NCBI RefSeq assembly: GCF_002964605.1
Contig: NZ_PQDH01000002.1
Coordinates: 667,090-731,089, forward strand
Origin: Vallitalea okinawensis
GTDB taxonomy: Bacteria; Bacillota; Clostridia; Lachnospirales; PQDH01
DNA: 64,000 nucleotides
Direction: 5' to 3'
Part shown: positions 16,802 through 24,440 of the stretch, piece after piece
Position numbering within the stretch: the first letter of the stretch is position 1
How the letters are laid out: each line of letters opens with the position of its first letter
The notes under the pieces: generated by a model
Seen by the model: the letters and a program-made list of their open reading frames with translations, nothing else
The model's database searches: none
Told to the model about the DNA's origin: nothing
Program-made: the position numbers and the translations under genes

Positions 16802-16876
16802 CTACGTTTCTGTACATTGTTTTTTTGCAGAGCAACCTTTTTGACTTGCTACAGCTATCACTTCACTCTTCTTCAT
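16802..16876 (-). pseudogene. ParA/Soj N-terminal fragment
   Basis: A 24-codon stretch reads MKKSEVIAVASQKGCSAKKQ, then stops. It matches the start of ParA-family ATPases (typically xKxEVIAVANQKGGVGKTT), with the Walker A region broken by changes and frameshift. A ribosome site (AAGGGAG) still precedes the ATG. It is evidence that plasmid- or ICE-type maintenance genes once lay here. Confidence 0.55.
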
Positions 16877-16915
16877 ATCTCCCTTCGGTCGATTTTGATG
16901 TTTTTTCTCCTATAC

Positions 16916-16997
16916 CAAAAGAGATAGGTATCTGATTTTAAATCAAATCCTATCTCTTTTGCTCTCTCTCATATAGTCCTTCGAATCAGAGGTACTG
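16916..16997 (-). repeat. 82-bp hairpin repeat, copy 1
   Basis: Bases 16916-16997 match 20069-20150 at 81 of 82 positions in the same orientation, and similarity extends with gaps back to about 16891. The core is a hairpin: AAAAGAGATAGG (16917-16928) pairs with CCTATCTCTTTT (16949-16960), with an inner GATTT/AAATC pair. The 37-bp tail ends AATCAGAGGTACTG. It contains no gene. It may be a small non-autonomous mobile repeat or a relic of a larger element's end. Confidence 0.8.
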
Positions 16998-17184
16998 TAT
17001 GTTGACATGTCTATATTTAGTTAAGTGAGCACTACAATGATAATTTCAAGCTCTCCAATGGGCACTTTATTCTTAAAATCACACCCATCATTTATAAACT
17101 TAAAATCCTATGAATCCCTTGTAAACACAGCTATTTCGCTGATACCATGTATTCCATCAGGCTTTTTTACAGTACAGTCCACCA

Positions 17185-17365
17185 CTAATCGTAAACCTGT
17201 TTTTTTAAAAAAGTTACTGAATAAGGATTTCTAATACCTGACTCATCAACTTTTCCAATGATTACTTTGTCGATAACATTCTCAAATATTTCTCTATCAA
17301 ACATTTCTAGTACCATCAATATTTAATTCTACAAGTTTACTTAACTTATTTTCTAATCTATACCC
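17185..17365 (-). pseudogene. Serine recombinase C-terminal fragment
   Basis: On the minus strand, LENKLSKLVELNIDGTRN in one frame is followed, after a frameshift, by MFDREIFENVIDKVIIGKVD and ESGIRNPYSVTF. This resembles the C-terminus of large serine recombinases (pattern FDxxLFxxIVEKIIVGxxDExGNxNPYxIxFxLK). Frame breaks and absence of the rest make it a remnant. It is separate from the catalytic-domain fragment at 12180-12401, and the order on the strand does not allow a simple interrupted gene. Confidence 0.6.
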
Positions 17366-17499
17366 AATTTATTGATAATACTAGCATTATATGCAGCGCT
17401 AAATAGGAACGCCTACAAGTTATATTTGCTAAGAACCAGATTAGGAATGTTATGTAACCAGAAAAATAGATAAAAGTAATTTTTATGAGAGGTGATAGA

Positions 17500-17598
17500 A
17501 TGAGTATAAATGATAGAATTGACCATACAATACTTAATGCAGATGCCATAAGAGATGAAATAATAGAGTACTGTGATGATGCAAAAAATTGTCTATAA
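17500..17598 (+). pseudogene. DeoC N-terminal fragment
   Basis: A 32-codon frame with the ribosome site GAGAGGTG reads INDRIDHTILNADAIRDEII, then EYCDDAKN, and stops. IDHTxLxxDAxxxxIxxLCxEAK is the beginning of deoxyribose-phosphate aldolase. The remaining 85 percent of the gene is missing. Confidence 0.6.
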
Positions 17599-17599
17599 A

Positions 17600-17907
17600 G
17601 GAATCAACCTTATCCATTGTCAAGTCATACTCTTTTTCTTTTCATCAAGTAACTTTATTATCAAAAGGGCTCTGCTATCGCTTTCTTCAATCACCGCAGA
17701 TGGAATATTTGAATCTTCACTATGGATACTTATTTCTAATGTAACTGTATGCAGCAAAATCGTAGTATATAATTTATTGTTAGTCAAATAAATTTCTTGT
17801 TAACTCTTCTTGACATTCATTATTTTAGATGCTATGTTAGACTGAAATAGCTAAATATTATTAGGAAATACTCTAGAATATGCCAAACATATGTTAAGGA
17901 GAAGAAT
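17600..17907. other. Degenerate stretch upstream of the second WYL regulator
   Basis: No intact gene. On the minus strand at about 17620-17755 a 44-codon open run, with SNIPSAVIEESDSRALLIIK in it, ends at a stop but has no start or ribosome site. It looks like protein-coding debris of unknown origin. The last 90 bp should hold the promoter of the WYL gene. Confidence 0.35.
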
Positions 17908-18837
17908 ATGAAAATAGACCGTATGCTGACAATCATTGTTATATTACTTAATAGAAGTCGAATATCGGCAAAAGAACTTGCGGAAAAGTTTGGAGTTTCA
18001 GTTCGAACGGTTTACAGGGACATTGAAGCTATTAATATGGCTGGTATTCCAATTATATCATACCCTGGGAATAATGGTGGTTTTGGTATTATGGAGAATT
18101 ATAAATTAAACCATCAGTTGCTGACACTAAACAATTTGTGTTCCATAATTTCAGCACTTAAAGGTATTAACTCAACTCTTGAGGATGTTGAGCTTGAATC
18201 ATCCATAGAAAAACTGCGAAATCTTATTCCACAGGATAAAACGCATCATCTTAACCTGCATATGGAGCAAATCATAATTGGTACGGAGCCATGGGTATAC
18301 TCCTCAAAGCAGAAACAGCTGGTCAAAAACATCCGGAATGCTATCACTCAATCACAATTGATTACAATTATATATAGAAACTATGCAAACGAAACAAGTA
18401 AAAGGCAGATAGAACCAATGTCATTAATCTTTAAAGGTTATACATGGTACCTTTTTGGCTATTGTCACTTAAAAACAGAATTCAGGGTATTCAGGATTTC
18501 ACGCATTATTGACTTGCAGATTGAAGATGTACTATTTAAGCGTAGAGAAAAGTCATATCAAGAAATTGAAGAAGCATCAAAGAAGCAGGTCTCTTTGACC
18601 AGCATTACATTAAAATTCGTACCTCAGGTGAGGACTCGAGTTGAAGATATTTTTGACAAAGAAAATATTGAAATTCTAAACACAGGTGAACTGATTGTGA
18701 CTGCACAATTTCCAGAGAAGGAATGGTATTACTCATTGATCTTCAGTTTTGGCGAACACGTTGAAGTGTTAGGTCCTGAAAGGGTACGCCGAGCTGTTGC
18801 ATCTAGAATAAAATCGATGCATGAAAAATATCAATAA
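17908..18837 (+). CDS. YafY-type HTH/WYL-domain regulator
   Basis: A 309-residue regulator with an HTH_11 winged helix (ISAKELAEKFGVSVRTVYRD, residues 19-38, then IEAINMAGIP) and a WYL domain (TWYLFGYC and EFRVFRISRI). It is clearly related to, but not a recent copy of, the regulator at 15733-16644. The start follows TTAAGGAG. The epoxide-hydrolase-like gene lies 98 bp downstream and is its likely target. Confidence 0.9.
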   Translation: MKIDRMLTIIVILLNRSRISAKELAEKFGVSVRTVYRDIEAINMAGIPIISYPGNNGGFGIMENYKLNHQLLTLNNLCSIISALKGINSTLEDVELESSIEKLRNLIPQDKTHHLNLHMEQIIIGTEPWVYSSKQKQLVKNIRNAITQSQLITIIYRNYANETSKRQIEPMSLIFKGYTWYLFGYCHLKTEFRVFRISRIIDLQIEDVLFKRREKSYQEIEEASKKQVSLTSITLKFVPQVRTRVEDIFDKENIEILNTGELIVTAQFPEKEWYYSLIFSFGEHVEVLGPERVRRAVASRIKSMHEKYQ

Positions 18838-18935
18838 AACTATATTTTCAAACCTGACATATTGGTGTCACACCACTATACTATAATGCTGATTGTAACC
18901 GTTTTTTTATTGCAGTTAGTATAGGAGGTAATATA

Positions 18936-19877
18936 ATGATTAATAAAACTGTTTTTCCCGAGCCTACCCTTATTTCAGTCAACGGTGTAGAACTCGAAGT
19001 TTTTGAAGCAGGCCGACAAAATGTTGGAAAACCTATTGTACTTTGTCACGGTTGGCCAGAACATGCTTTTTCTTGGCGCTATCAGGTGCCCGTACTTGTC
19101 GAAGCAGGCTACCATGTCATCGTCCCAAACCAACGGGGTTATGGCAACTCATCCAGTCCGACTGATGTAACCGAATATGACATTGAACACTTGTCGGGTG
19201 ATCTCATCGCACTTCTCGATCACTTCGGATACGAAGATGCTATCTTTGTCGGTCATGATTGGGGTGCATTTGTCGTTTGGGGACTGACCTTATTGCATCC
19301 AAACCGTGTAAATAAAGTGATAAACCTGAGCTTACCTTACCAAGAGCGAGGAGAAAGACCCTGGATCGAGTTCATGGAAGAAATATTAGGCGGCGACTAC
19401 TATTTTGTCCACTTCAATCGACAGACAGGCGTCGCAGACGCTGTATTCAAAGAAAATACATCCCAGTTTCTTCGCAACTTGTACCGAAAGAATGAGCCAT
19501 TAAGAGAGCCTCAGCCGGGTATGGCGTTGATCAATCTCGCCAGAGAAGAAACACCTTTCGGTGAACCCATAATGAGTGACAGCGAACTGGCCGTTTTTGT
19601 TTCTGCTTTCGAATCATCAGGGTTCACCGGGAGTATAAATTGGTATAGAAACCTTGATCGCAACTGGCACTTATTGGCGGACGTGAACCCTATCATCCAA
19701 CAACCCACACTGATGATCTATGGTGCCCGGGATGGGATCCCGAAATCTGAAAAATTAACAGAGTTCGTGCCCAATGTTGAAGTGGTAAATCTAGATTGTG
19801 GTCATTGGATCCAGCAAGAAAAGCCAGTAGAAACAAACCAAGCCATTTTAAAATGGTTGAAACAATGGGAGATGTAA
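18936..19877 (+). CDS. Epoxide-hydrolase-like alpha/beta hydrolase
   Basis: A 313-residue hydrolase. The oxyanion loop HGWPEH is at 39-44 and the nucleophile elbow VGHDWGA carries D108 in place of serine, the mark of epoxide hydrolases and haloalkane dehalogenases. A late acidic residue (GARDGIPKS) and a histidine in CGHWIQQEKP complete the triad. HGWPE and the lid tyrosines favour a soluble epoxide hydrolase. Codon use has more G and C than the surrounding genes, which suggests transfer. It follows the WYL regulator and AGGAGG lies before the ATG. Confidence 0.88.
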   Translation: MINKTVFPEPTLISVNGVELEVFEAGRQNVGKPIVLCHGWPEHAFSWRYQVPVLVEAGYHVIVPNQRGYGNSSSPTDVTEYDIEHLSGDLIALLDHFGYEDAIFVGHDWGAFVVWGLTLLHPNRVNKVINLSLPYQERGERPWIEFMEEILGGDYYFVHFNRQTGVADAVFKENTSQFLRNLYRKNEPLREPQPGMALINLAREETPFGEPIMSDSELAVFVSAFESSGFTGSINWYRNLDRNWHLLADVNPIIQQPTLMIYGARDGIPKSEKLTEFVPNVEVVNLDCGHWIQQEKPVETNQAILKWLKQWEM

Positions 19878-20045
19878 TTTTTTCAACAACCGAGAAAAGT
19901 TTAACTATTGGCTAGAAGAACATCAAGATGAGGCTAGCGAAATTTGGTTGGGCTATTTCAGGATAATTATTGGGCATACAAGCTTACTTGGTCTACATCA
20001 TTTGATGCCGCTCTTTGTTTTGGGTGGATATTTATACTTCCTTTT
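19876..20045 (+). pseudogene. Frameshifted, truncated YdeI/OmpD-associated-family gene
   Basis: Right after the hydrolase, one frame reads FNNREKFNYWLEEHQDEASE, then IWLGYF. A shifted frame continues AYKLTWSTSFDAALCFGWI. Together these match the N-terminal third of the YdeI family (xFRxWLxxNHxxxxEIWL and LTWxEAxDEALCFGWI). The single frameshift is near 19955. The gene then ends in the hairpin repeat, so the repeat or a deletion removed its 3' part. Confidence 0.65.
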
Positions 20046-20068
20046 GATTTGGTGTTTTTCTCCTAAAA

Positions 20069-20150
20069 CAAAAGAGATAGGTATCTGATTTTAAATCAAA
20101 TCCTATCTCTTTTGCTCTCTCTCATATAGTCCTTTGAATCAGAGGTACTG
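20069..20150 (-). repeat. 82-bp hairpin repeat, copy 2
   Basis: Second copy of the repeat at 16916-16997, with one mismatch in 82 bp. Its hairpin arms are 20070-20081 and 20102-20113. It directly abuts the truncated YdeI-like pseudogene on one side and the DUF2200 gene's 3' end on the other. The near identity of the copies, about 3.1 kb apart, implies recent duplication or active maintenance. Confidence 0.8.
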
Positions 20151-20179
20151 ATTATTCACCAAACATCAAAAAAATACAT

Positions 20180-20536
20180 CTATTTTTGTTTACGTAATAT
20201 CTTTTCCATTGATTTTCCTCTTGCCAACTCATCAATAAGTTTATCTAGAAATCGAATTTTTTGTATGATTGGATCTTCAACATCTTCCACTCTTACGCCA
20301 CAAACAACACCTCTAATTAGAGAACTAAGAGGGTTGAAGTTGATAGCCTCCTCAATGAAAGTCTCTAAATCCGTTTGCATTTCTATATGCGCTTCTATTT
20401 CCTTTTGACTATAACCTGTCAGCCAACGCATGATCTCATCAACTTCAGATTTTGTTCTACCTTTTCTCTCTGCCTTATTTACATATAATGGATAAATTTT
20501 TGCAAAGCTCATTTTGTGTATTTTCTCTTTTAACAT
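20180..20536 (-). CDS. DUF2200-family protein
   Basis: A 118-residue small soluble protein. [20 protein letters not shown], then KGRT, and later [20 protein letters not shown] and [19 protein letters not shown] are the conserved blocks of the DUF2200 family, full length here. The function of the family is not known to me. The start at 20536 is chosen because GGAGG lies ten bases upstream. It is monocistronic, and its 3' end lies 30 bp from the second hairpin repeat. Confidence 0.85.
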   Translation of the reverse strand: MLKEKIHKMSFAKIYPLYVNKAERKGRTKSEVDEIMRWLTGYSQKEIEAHIEMQTDLETFIEEAINFNPLSSLIRGVVCGVRVEDVEDPIIQKIRFLDKLIDELARGKSMEKILRKQK

Positions 20537-20631
20537 CCTGATATTACCTCCATTCATAACTATCTAGTTACATATAGATACTAATATTATATCACACAGT
20601 TAAATTTAGTAATATTTCTTTAGAGCATAAA

Positions 20632-20660
20632 AAGTTCTGAGAAGCTTTCGCTTAGAACTT
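20632..20660 (-). terminator. Terminator of rlmD
   Basis: AAGTTCT (20632-20638) pairs with AGAACTT (20654-20660), with an inner AAGC/GCTT stem. On the minus strand it is followed by TTTTATGC. It lies 20 bp after the rlmD stop. Confidence 0.65.
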
Positions 20661-20681
20661 GAAATTAGATACTATTATTAT

Positions 20682-22055
20682 TTATAATGTTAGGTTTAGT
20701 TTCACAACAGTCTCCACATGAGTGGTATGGGGAAACATATCAACAGGTTGTACTTGATCAACCTCAAATCCATGTTCAACAAGATATTTCAAGTCTCTTG
20801 CTAAGGTTGCTGGGTCACAGGAGACATAGACAATACGCTTTGGTGCCATTTCCACTAAGGTGTTCAGCAGTTTTCCATCGCATCCTTTACGTGGTGGATC
20901 TACAACGATGACGTCTGCCTTAATACCTTCAACATACTTTTCTGGTATGATGACTTCTGCCTTTCCAACAAAAAATTCTGCATTAGTAATGCCATTTATG
21001 TCTGCATTATTCCTTGCATCTTTAATAGCTGGTTCTACTATTTCCACGCCATATACCTGCTTAGCTTTTTGTGCTAAGAAGAGGGAAATGGTACCTATCC
21101 CGCAATAAGCATCCCATACAACTTCTTCTCCAGTTAATCCGGCATACTCCAAAGCTCTATTATAAAGTACTTCTGTCTGAATAGGGTTTACTTGAAAAAA
21201 AGATAAGGGTGATATTTCAAATTTAAGATCACCAATATAATCTACTATTTTCTCTTTGCCCCAAAGCATCTTAATCTCTTTACCCAAAATCACATTTGTC
21301 TTCTCTTGGTTATAATTAAGACAGATACCAGCTACACCCTCAATAGCCTTTAATGCTTCAATGAGTGTTACAGTATTAGGCAGACTTCTTCCATTAATAA
21401 CGATACAAGCCATGATTTCACCTGTATGATGGGATGTGCGTGTAACGATATGGCGGATGAGACCTCTATGCTTAACTTCATCATAGACTGATATATCAAA
21501 TGCTTTGATAAACCCTTTAATAACCCTAATAATCTCTTTATTAATTGGGTGACCAATTTCACATTCATCTGTATTGATAATATCGTGGCTTCTCCTAGCA
21601 TAAAAGCCAATATTTAAATCCTCTGTTTTGCCAACAGGAAATTGAGCCTTATTACGATAGTGGTAAGGTTCATCCATACCAAGAGTAGGTAAAACCTTTA
21701 TATCTTTTAGTCCCCCTATCCGCTCCATGATATCTTGTACTTTCTTCGTCTTATATTGTAGTTGTCCTTCATAAGATAGATGTTGCAGCTGACAACCTCC
21801 ACATCTTTTTGCAATAGCACAGCTTGGCTCTTTACGATGTTCTGAAGATCGAATAATCTTTAATAACTTACCATATCCAAAGTTTTTCTTTACTTTTACT
21901 GCACGCACTTCTACTTCTTCACCTGGCAAAGCACCTTCAACAAAAAGGGTATATCCTTTTACCTTACCAATTCCCTCGCCATTTACACCTATATCTTCAA
22001 CCTGCATTACATAATGTTTATTCTTTTCAACAGGTATATTTCTATCTTTCTTCAT
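20682..22055 (-). CDS. rlmD: 23S rRNA (uracil-C5)-methyltransferase RlmD/RlmCD
   Basis: A 457-residue class-I methyltransferase that makes m5U in 23S rRNA. It has an N-terminal TRAM RNA-binding domain (about 8-68), cysteines of a 4Fe-4S site (C79, C85, C88 in the GGC block, and one near 167), the SAM-binding region VWDAYCGIGTISLFLA, and the catalytic cysteine in VYVSCDPATLARDL. All are intact. The C-terminus reads PHTTHVETVV. The same 3'-end DNA occurs in a stray copy near 12.1 kb, which suggests that this 3' end has served as an integration site. Whether it is the 747, 1939 or dual-site enzyme cannot be told. Confidence 0.93.
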   Translation of the reverse strand: MKKDRNIPVEKNKHYVMQVEDIGVNGEGIGKVKGYTLFVEGALPGEEVEVRAVKVKKNFGYGKLLKIIRSSEHRKEPSCAIAKRCGGCQLQHLSYEGQLQYKTKKVQDIMERIGGLKDIKVLPTLGMDEPYHYRNKAQFPVGKTEDLNIGFYARRSHDIINTDECEIGHPINKEIIRVIKGFIKAFDISVYDEVKHRGLIRHIVTRTSHHTGEIMACIVINGRSLPNTVTLIEALKAIEGVAGICLNYNQEKTNVILGKEIKMLWGKEKIVDYIGDLKFEISPLSFFQVNPIQTEVLYNRALEYAGLTGEEVVWDAYCGIGTISLFLAQKAKQVYGVEIVEPAIKDARNNADINGITNAEFFVGKAEVIIPEKYVEGIKADVIVVDPPRKGCDGKLLNTLVEMAPKRIVYVSCDPATLARDLKYLVEHGFEVDQVQPVDMFPHTTHVETVVKLNLTL

Positions 22056-22154
22056 ATCTTCTCAGTCCTTCACATACAATCATAAATATATTGTAACCTT
22101 TTAACATTATAAGTACTAGTCTTATTTTGTGTCAAGTGGTCAAGAGGTGGTCTA

Positions 22155-23033
22155 ATGTTATTATCCAAATTCGCAAGCTTTCTGGGGCAGAACTGGTTTC
22201 TATTAATCCTTCCTCTCATGTTGGTCATCTATTCAATCATCTTGTTCCGCATTAAAATCATTACAGATATTTTGATTAAAAAAATACGTGGTCTATACTA
22301 TTCAATCTGTATGTTTATACTTGTATTTATCCCCAGCTTATCTCATGTATCTTTTACTAACAATTATCTTGATGATCAGATAGCTGGGGATATCTTTATG
22401 ATCATTTTATTTTTTATTATTGTTCTCATTGTTGACTATTGTATCATTGATCCAAGAAGAATTAAGTTACTAGGTAAAGGTGGACTTGAGTTCAGCGAAG
22501 ATAAGTTACAAGACCAAGTCCTTATCGATACTTTTAAACGTCAAGATGATATCACATTGAGTAAAATTGCATCTCTTTATTACATATTGAAAGATCAGGT
22601 AACTGTGATTAACCAACAAGAGACTGAGATTCAGAATATGATATTGGGTTATGACGAATGGGATTATGAAGAGGTTCTAAAATCCCAAGTAGAAGAGTTT
22701 TGTAACCTACAACAGCAAGAGATATCATTTAAATTAATAAAAAGAGATTGCTTAGAACGTGTTTGCAATACTTATAAGCTCAGTGATGATGAGATAAAAG
22801 AACTTAAAAAAAGAATAAATGGTAAAAAACCTTGTTTAAATAAATCCTTCAAACGCCTTATCATCCCTTATAACAGTATCTTTAATGAAGAGTATATCTT
22901 AATATTCGAGACTCAAAATGACATCTTTAGTAGCTTAGATTCATATATTATAGTAACAGTACTTAGTGAATTTGAAGTTAAACTGTGGAATCTTGTTATT
23001 GCAATATTAAATAGAAAGGGGAGTTCCAATTGA
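22155..23033 (+). CDS. Membrane protein of unknown function
   Basis: A 292-residue protein with three N-terminal membrane segments (about 15-32, 45-62 and 78-98) and a cytosolic part of about 190 residues (DPRRIKLLGKGGLEFSEDKL onward) rich in charged helices. The last part (about 225-285) reads like a distorted sensory or GAF-type fold, ending SSLDSYIIVTVLSEFEVKLW, but I do not recognise a family. It is divergent from rlmD, with the ribosome site AGAGGTGG, and its stop overlaps the start of a 55-residue gene (ATTGA), so the two form a coupled pair. Confidence 0.65.
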   Translation: MLLSKFASFLGQNWFLLILPLMLVIYSIILFRIKIITDILIKKIRGLYYSICMFILVFIPSLSHVSFTNNYLDDQIAGDIFMIILFFIIVLIVDYCIIDPRRIKLLGKGGLEFSEDKLQDQVLIDTFKRQDDITLSKIASLYYILKDQVTVINQQETEIQNMILGYDEWDYEEVLKSQVEEFCNLQQQEISFKLIKRDCLERVCNTYKLSDDEIKELKKRINGKKPCLNKSFKRLIIPYNSIFNEEYILIFETQNDIFSSLDSYIIVTVLSEFEVKLWNLVIAILNRKGSSN

Positions 23034-23197
23034 AATTATCATTAGCAGAAATAGAAAATTTAAAAGAACTTTATGACGAAAATGGCTTCCCATTTGAAAA
23101 AATTAATTTCACAAAAGAAAAGTCATTACTGGATGAAAAATATGAAGAGGTACTCGCTAAACGATCTATGGCTAATATAAAAACAGCTCGTAAATAA
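23030..23197 (+). CDS. Small charged protein coupled to the 22155 membrane protein
   Basis: A 55-residue frame beginning at a TTG that overlaps the stop of the preceding gene (sequence ATTGA), with GGGGAG eight bases upstream. The product (KLSLAEIENLKELYDENGFP, continuing through FEKINFTKEK) is highly charged, helical and soluble. No family is recognised. The coupling suggests it works together with the membrane protein, as an adaptor or regulator. A strong terminator follows. Confidence 0.65.
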   Translation: MKLSLAEIENLKELYDENGFPFEKINFTKEKSLLDEKYEEVLAKRSMANIKTARK

Positions 23198-23211
23198 CTG
23201 ATGATATTCAA

Positions 23212-23244
23212 AAAAGGCTTATTTTATTTTGAAATAAGCCTTTT
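23212..23244. terminator. Bidirectional terminator
   Basis: AAAAGGCTTATTT (23212-23224) pairs perfectly with AAATAAGCCTTTT (23232-23244). T-runs follow on both strands, so it serves the small gene and the convergent dehydrogenase gene. Confidence 0.85.
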
Positions 23245-23269
23245 GTTATATTCATTATTGGATTTGCTA

Positions 23270-24424
23270 TTAGATTACTGGTATATCAATCTCAATTTCT
23301 TTACCAAGGTCTGATGATTTAGATATACCATCAATGATGGCTTGATTATACAGTATTTGACTTGTTGGTACTGGAGCTTGAGTTTCGTCTATAATGGCAT
23401 CTAAGAAAGATCTTATTTTCAGGTCAAATAAATCTTCTTCTGTCTTTAAAATAGGTATTTTAGTTTCTGTTTGCTCTCCTGCAACATCATGATATAAGGT
23501 CATAGCACCACCAACGGATCCGTTCCAACATTCAGTTGATGGAATACGAAGTGCTCCTTTTTTACCAAATAGAATCGTATCACCTGTTGTATCTGGATGC
23601 ATTGCCCATGCTATTCTAAAATCTAAAACAATGCCACCTTCTAAGCGTACAAATGCAGCTGCAAAATCATCTACTCCAAAGATATCTGCATACTCCGGTT
23701 TATTTGAATATTCTTTGCTTTTGCCAAAGAAATCAGATTTATAGCCCGTTACAGTTAATGGCTTTGGATAACCAATTGCATTCAATACCATATCAAGGGA
23801 ATAACATCCAATGTCTCCAAGTGCTCCAAGCCCCGCAGTTTCTTTTTCTATAAATGAAGTTCCAAAAGGAGTTGGTATACCTCTTCTTCTTCCTCCACCA
23901 GTTTGAATATAATATATTTCTCCAAGTTCTCCTGAATCAACGATCTTCTTGATCATTTTCATATTCTCATCAAGACGTGGCTGGAATCCGATAGAAAGTA
24001 CTTTGCCACTTTCTTTCTCTACTTTCATTATTTCAATTGCCTCATCCAGTGTTACACACATTGGTTTTTCAAGTAAAACATGAACACCTTTCTTAAGAGC
24101 GTCAATTGTACACTCTGCATGAGTTGCATTATATGTACATACACTAACTGCGTCTAACTCTTCATTCTCTAGCATTTCTTTATGACTATGATAGCAATTT
24201 ACCCCTTCAAGGTTATTATCTTCAAAGAACTTTTTTGCTTTTCCATCTACTAAATCTGCACCAGCTACTACTTCAACATCTGGCATATTCTTATATGCGA
24301 TTAAATGGTATTCTGCAATCCACCCTGTGCCGATTATACCTACTTTTAATTTTTTATTGATGTCTCTTTCCTTCATGTTAGAATTAGATTCTTTAAACTT
24401 ATTTAATAAATCATTACTCGCCAT
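23270..24424 (-). CDS. Gfo/Idh/MocA-family sugar oxidoreductase
   Basis: A 384-residue NAD(P)-dependent dehydrogenase. The Rossmann motif VGIIGTGWIAEYHL is at about 28-41, and the family-defining EKP lies in HVLLEKPMCVTLDEA. The C-terminal domain contains the expected GDIGCYSLDMVLNAIGYPKP region. Such enzymes oxidise inositol, glucose derivatives or other polyols, and the exact sugar is not visible. It lies 16 bp after an isomerase-like gene; that pair, plus a divergent AraC regulator, looks like a small sugar-catabolic operon. Confidence 0.9.
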   Translation of the reverse strand: MASNDLLNKFKESNSNMKERDINKKLKVGIIGTGWIAEYHLIAYKNMPDVEVVAGADLVDGKAKKFFEDNNLEGVNCYHSHKEMLENEELDAVSVCTYNATHAECTIDALKKGVHVLLEKPMCVTLDEAIEIMKVEKESGKVLSIGFQPRLDENMKMIKKIVDSGELGEIYYIQTGGGRRRGIPTPFGTSFIEKETAGLGALGDIGCYSLDMVLNAIGYPKPLTVTGYKSDFFGKSKEYSNKPEYADIFGVDDFAAAFVRLEGGIVLDFRIAWAMHPDTTGDTILFGKKGALRIPSTECWNGSVGGAMTLYHDVAGEQTETKIPILKTEEDLFDLKIRSFLDAIIDETQAPVPTSQILYNQAIIDGISKSSDLGKEIEIDIPVI

Positions 24425-24440
24425 TATAATACCTCCATAA

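Noticed and set aside
16742-17791. Four open frames of 60-72 codons between the WYL regulators (16742, 17025, 17358, 17573)
   Set aside because: No ribosome sites and no sensible protein patterns; the real signals on the other strand or frame are the pseudogene fragments listed.
14867-19877. Treating the two WYL/hydrolase modules as a recent inverted duplication
   Set aside because: The regulators share only moderate similarity and the hydrolases have different nucleophiles, so recent duplication is unlikely.
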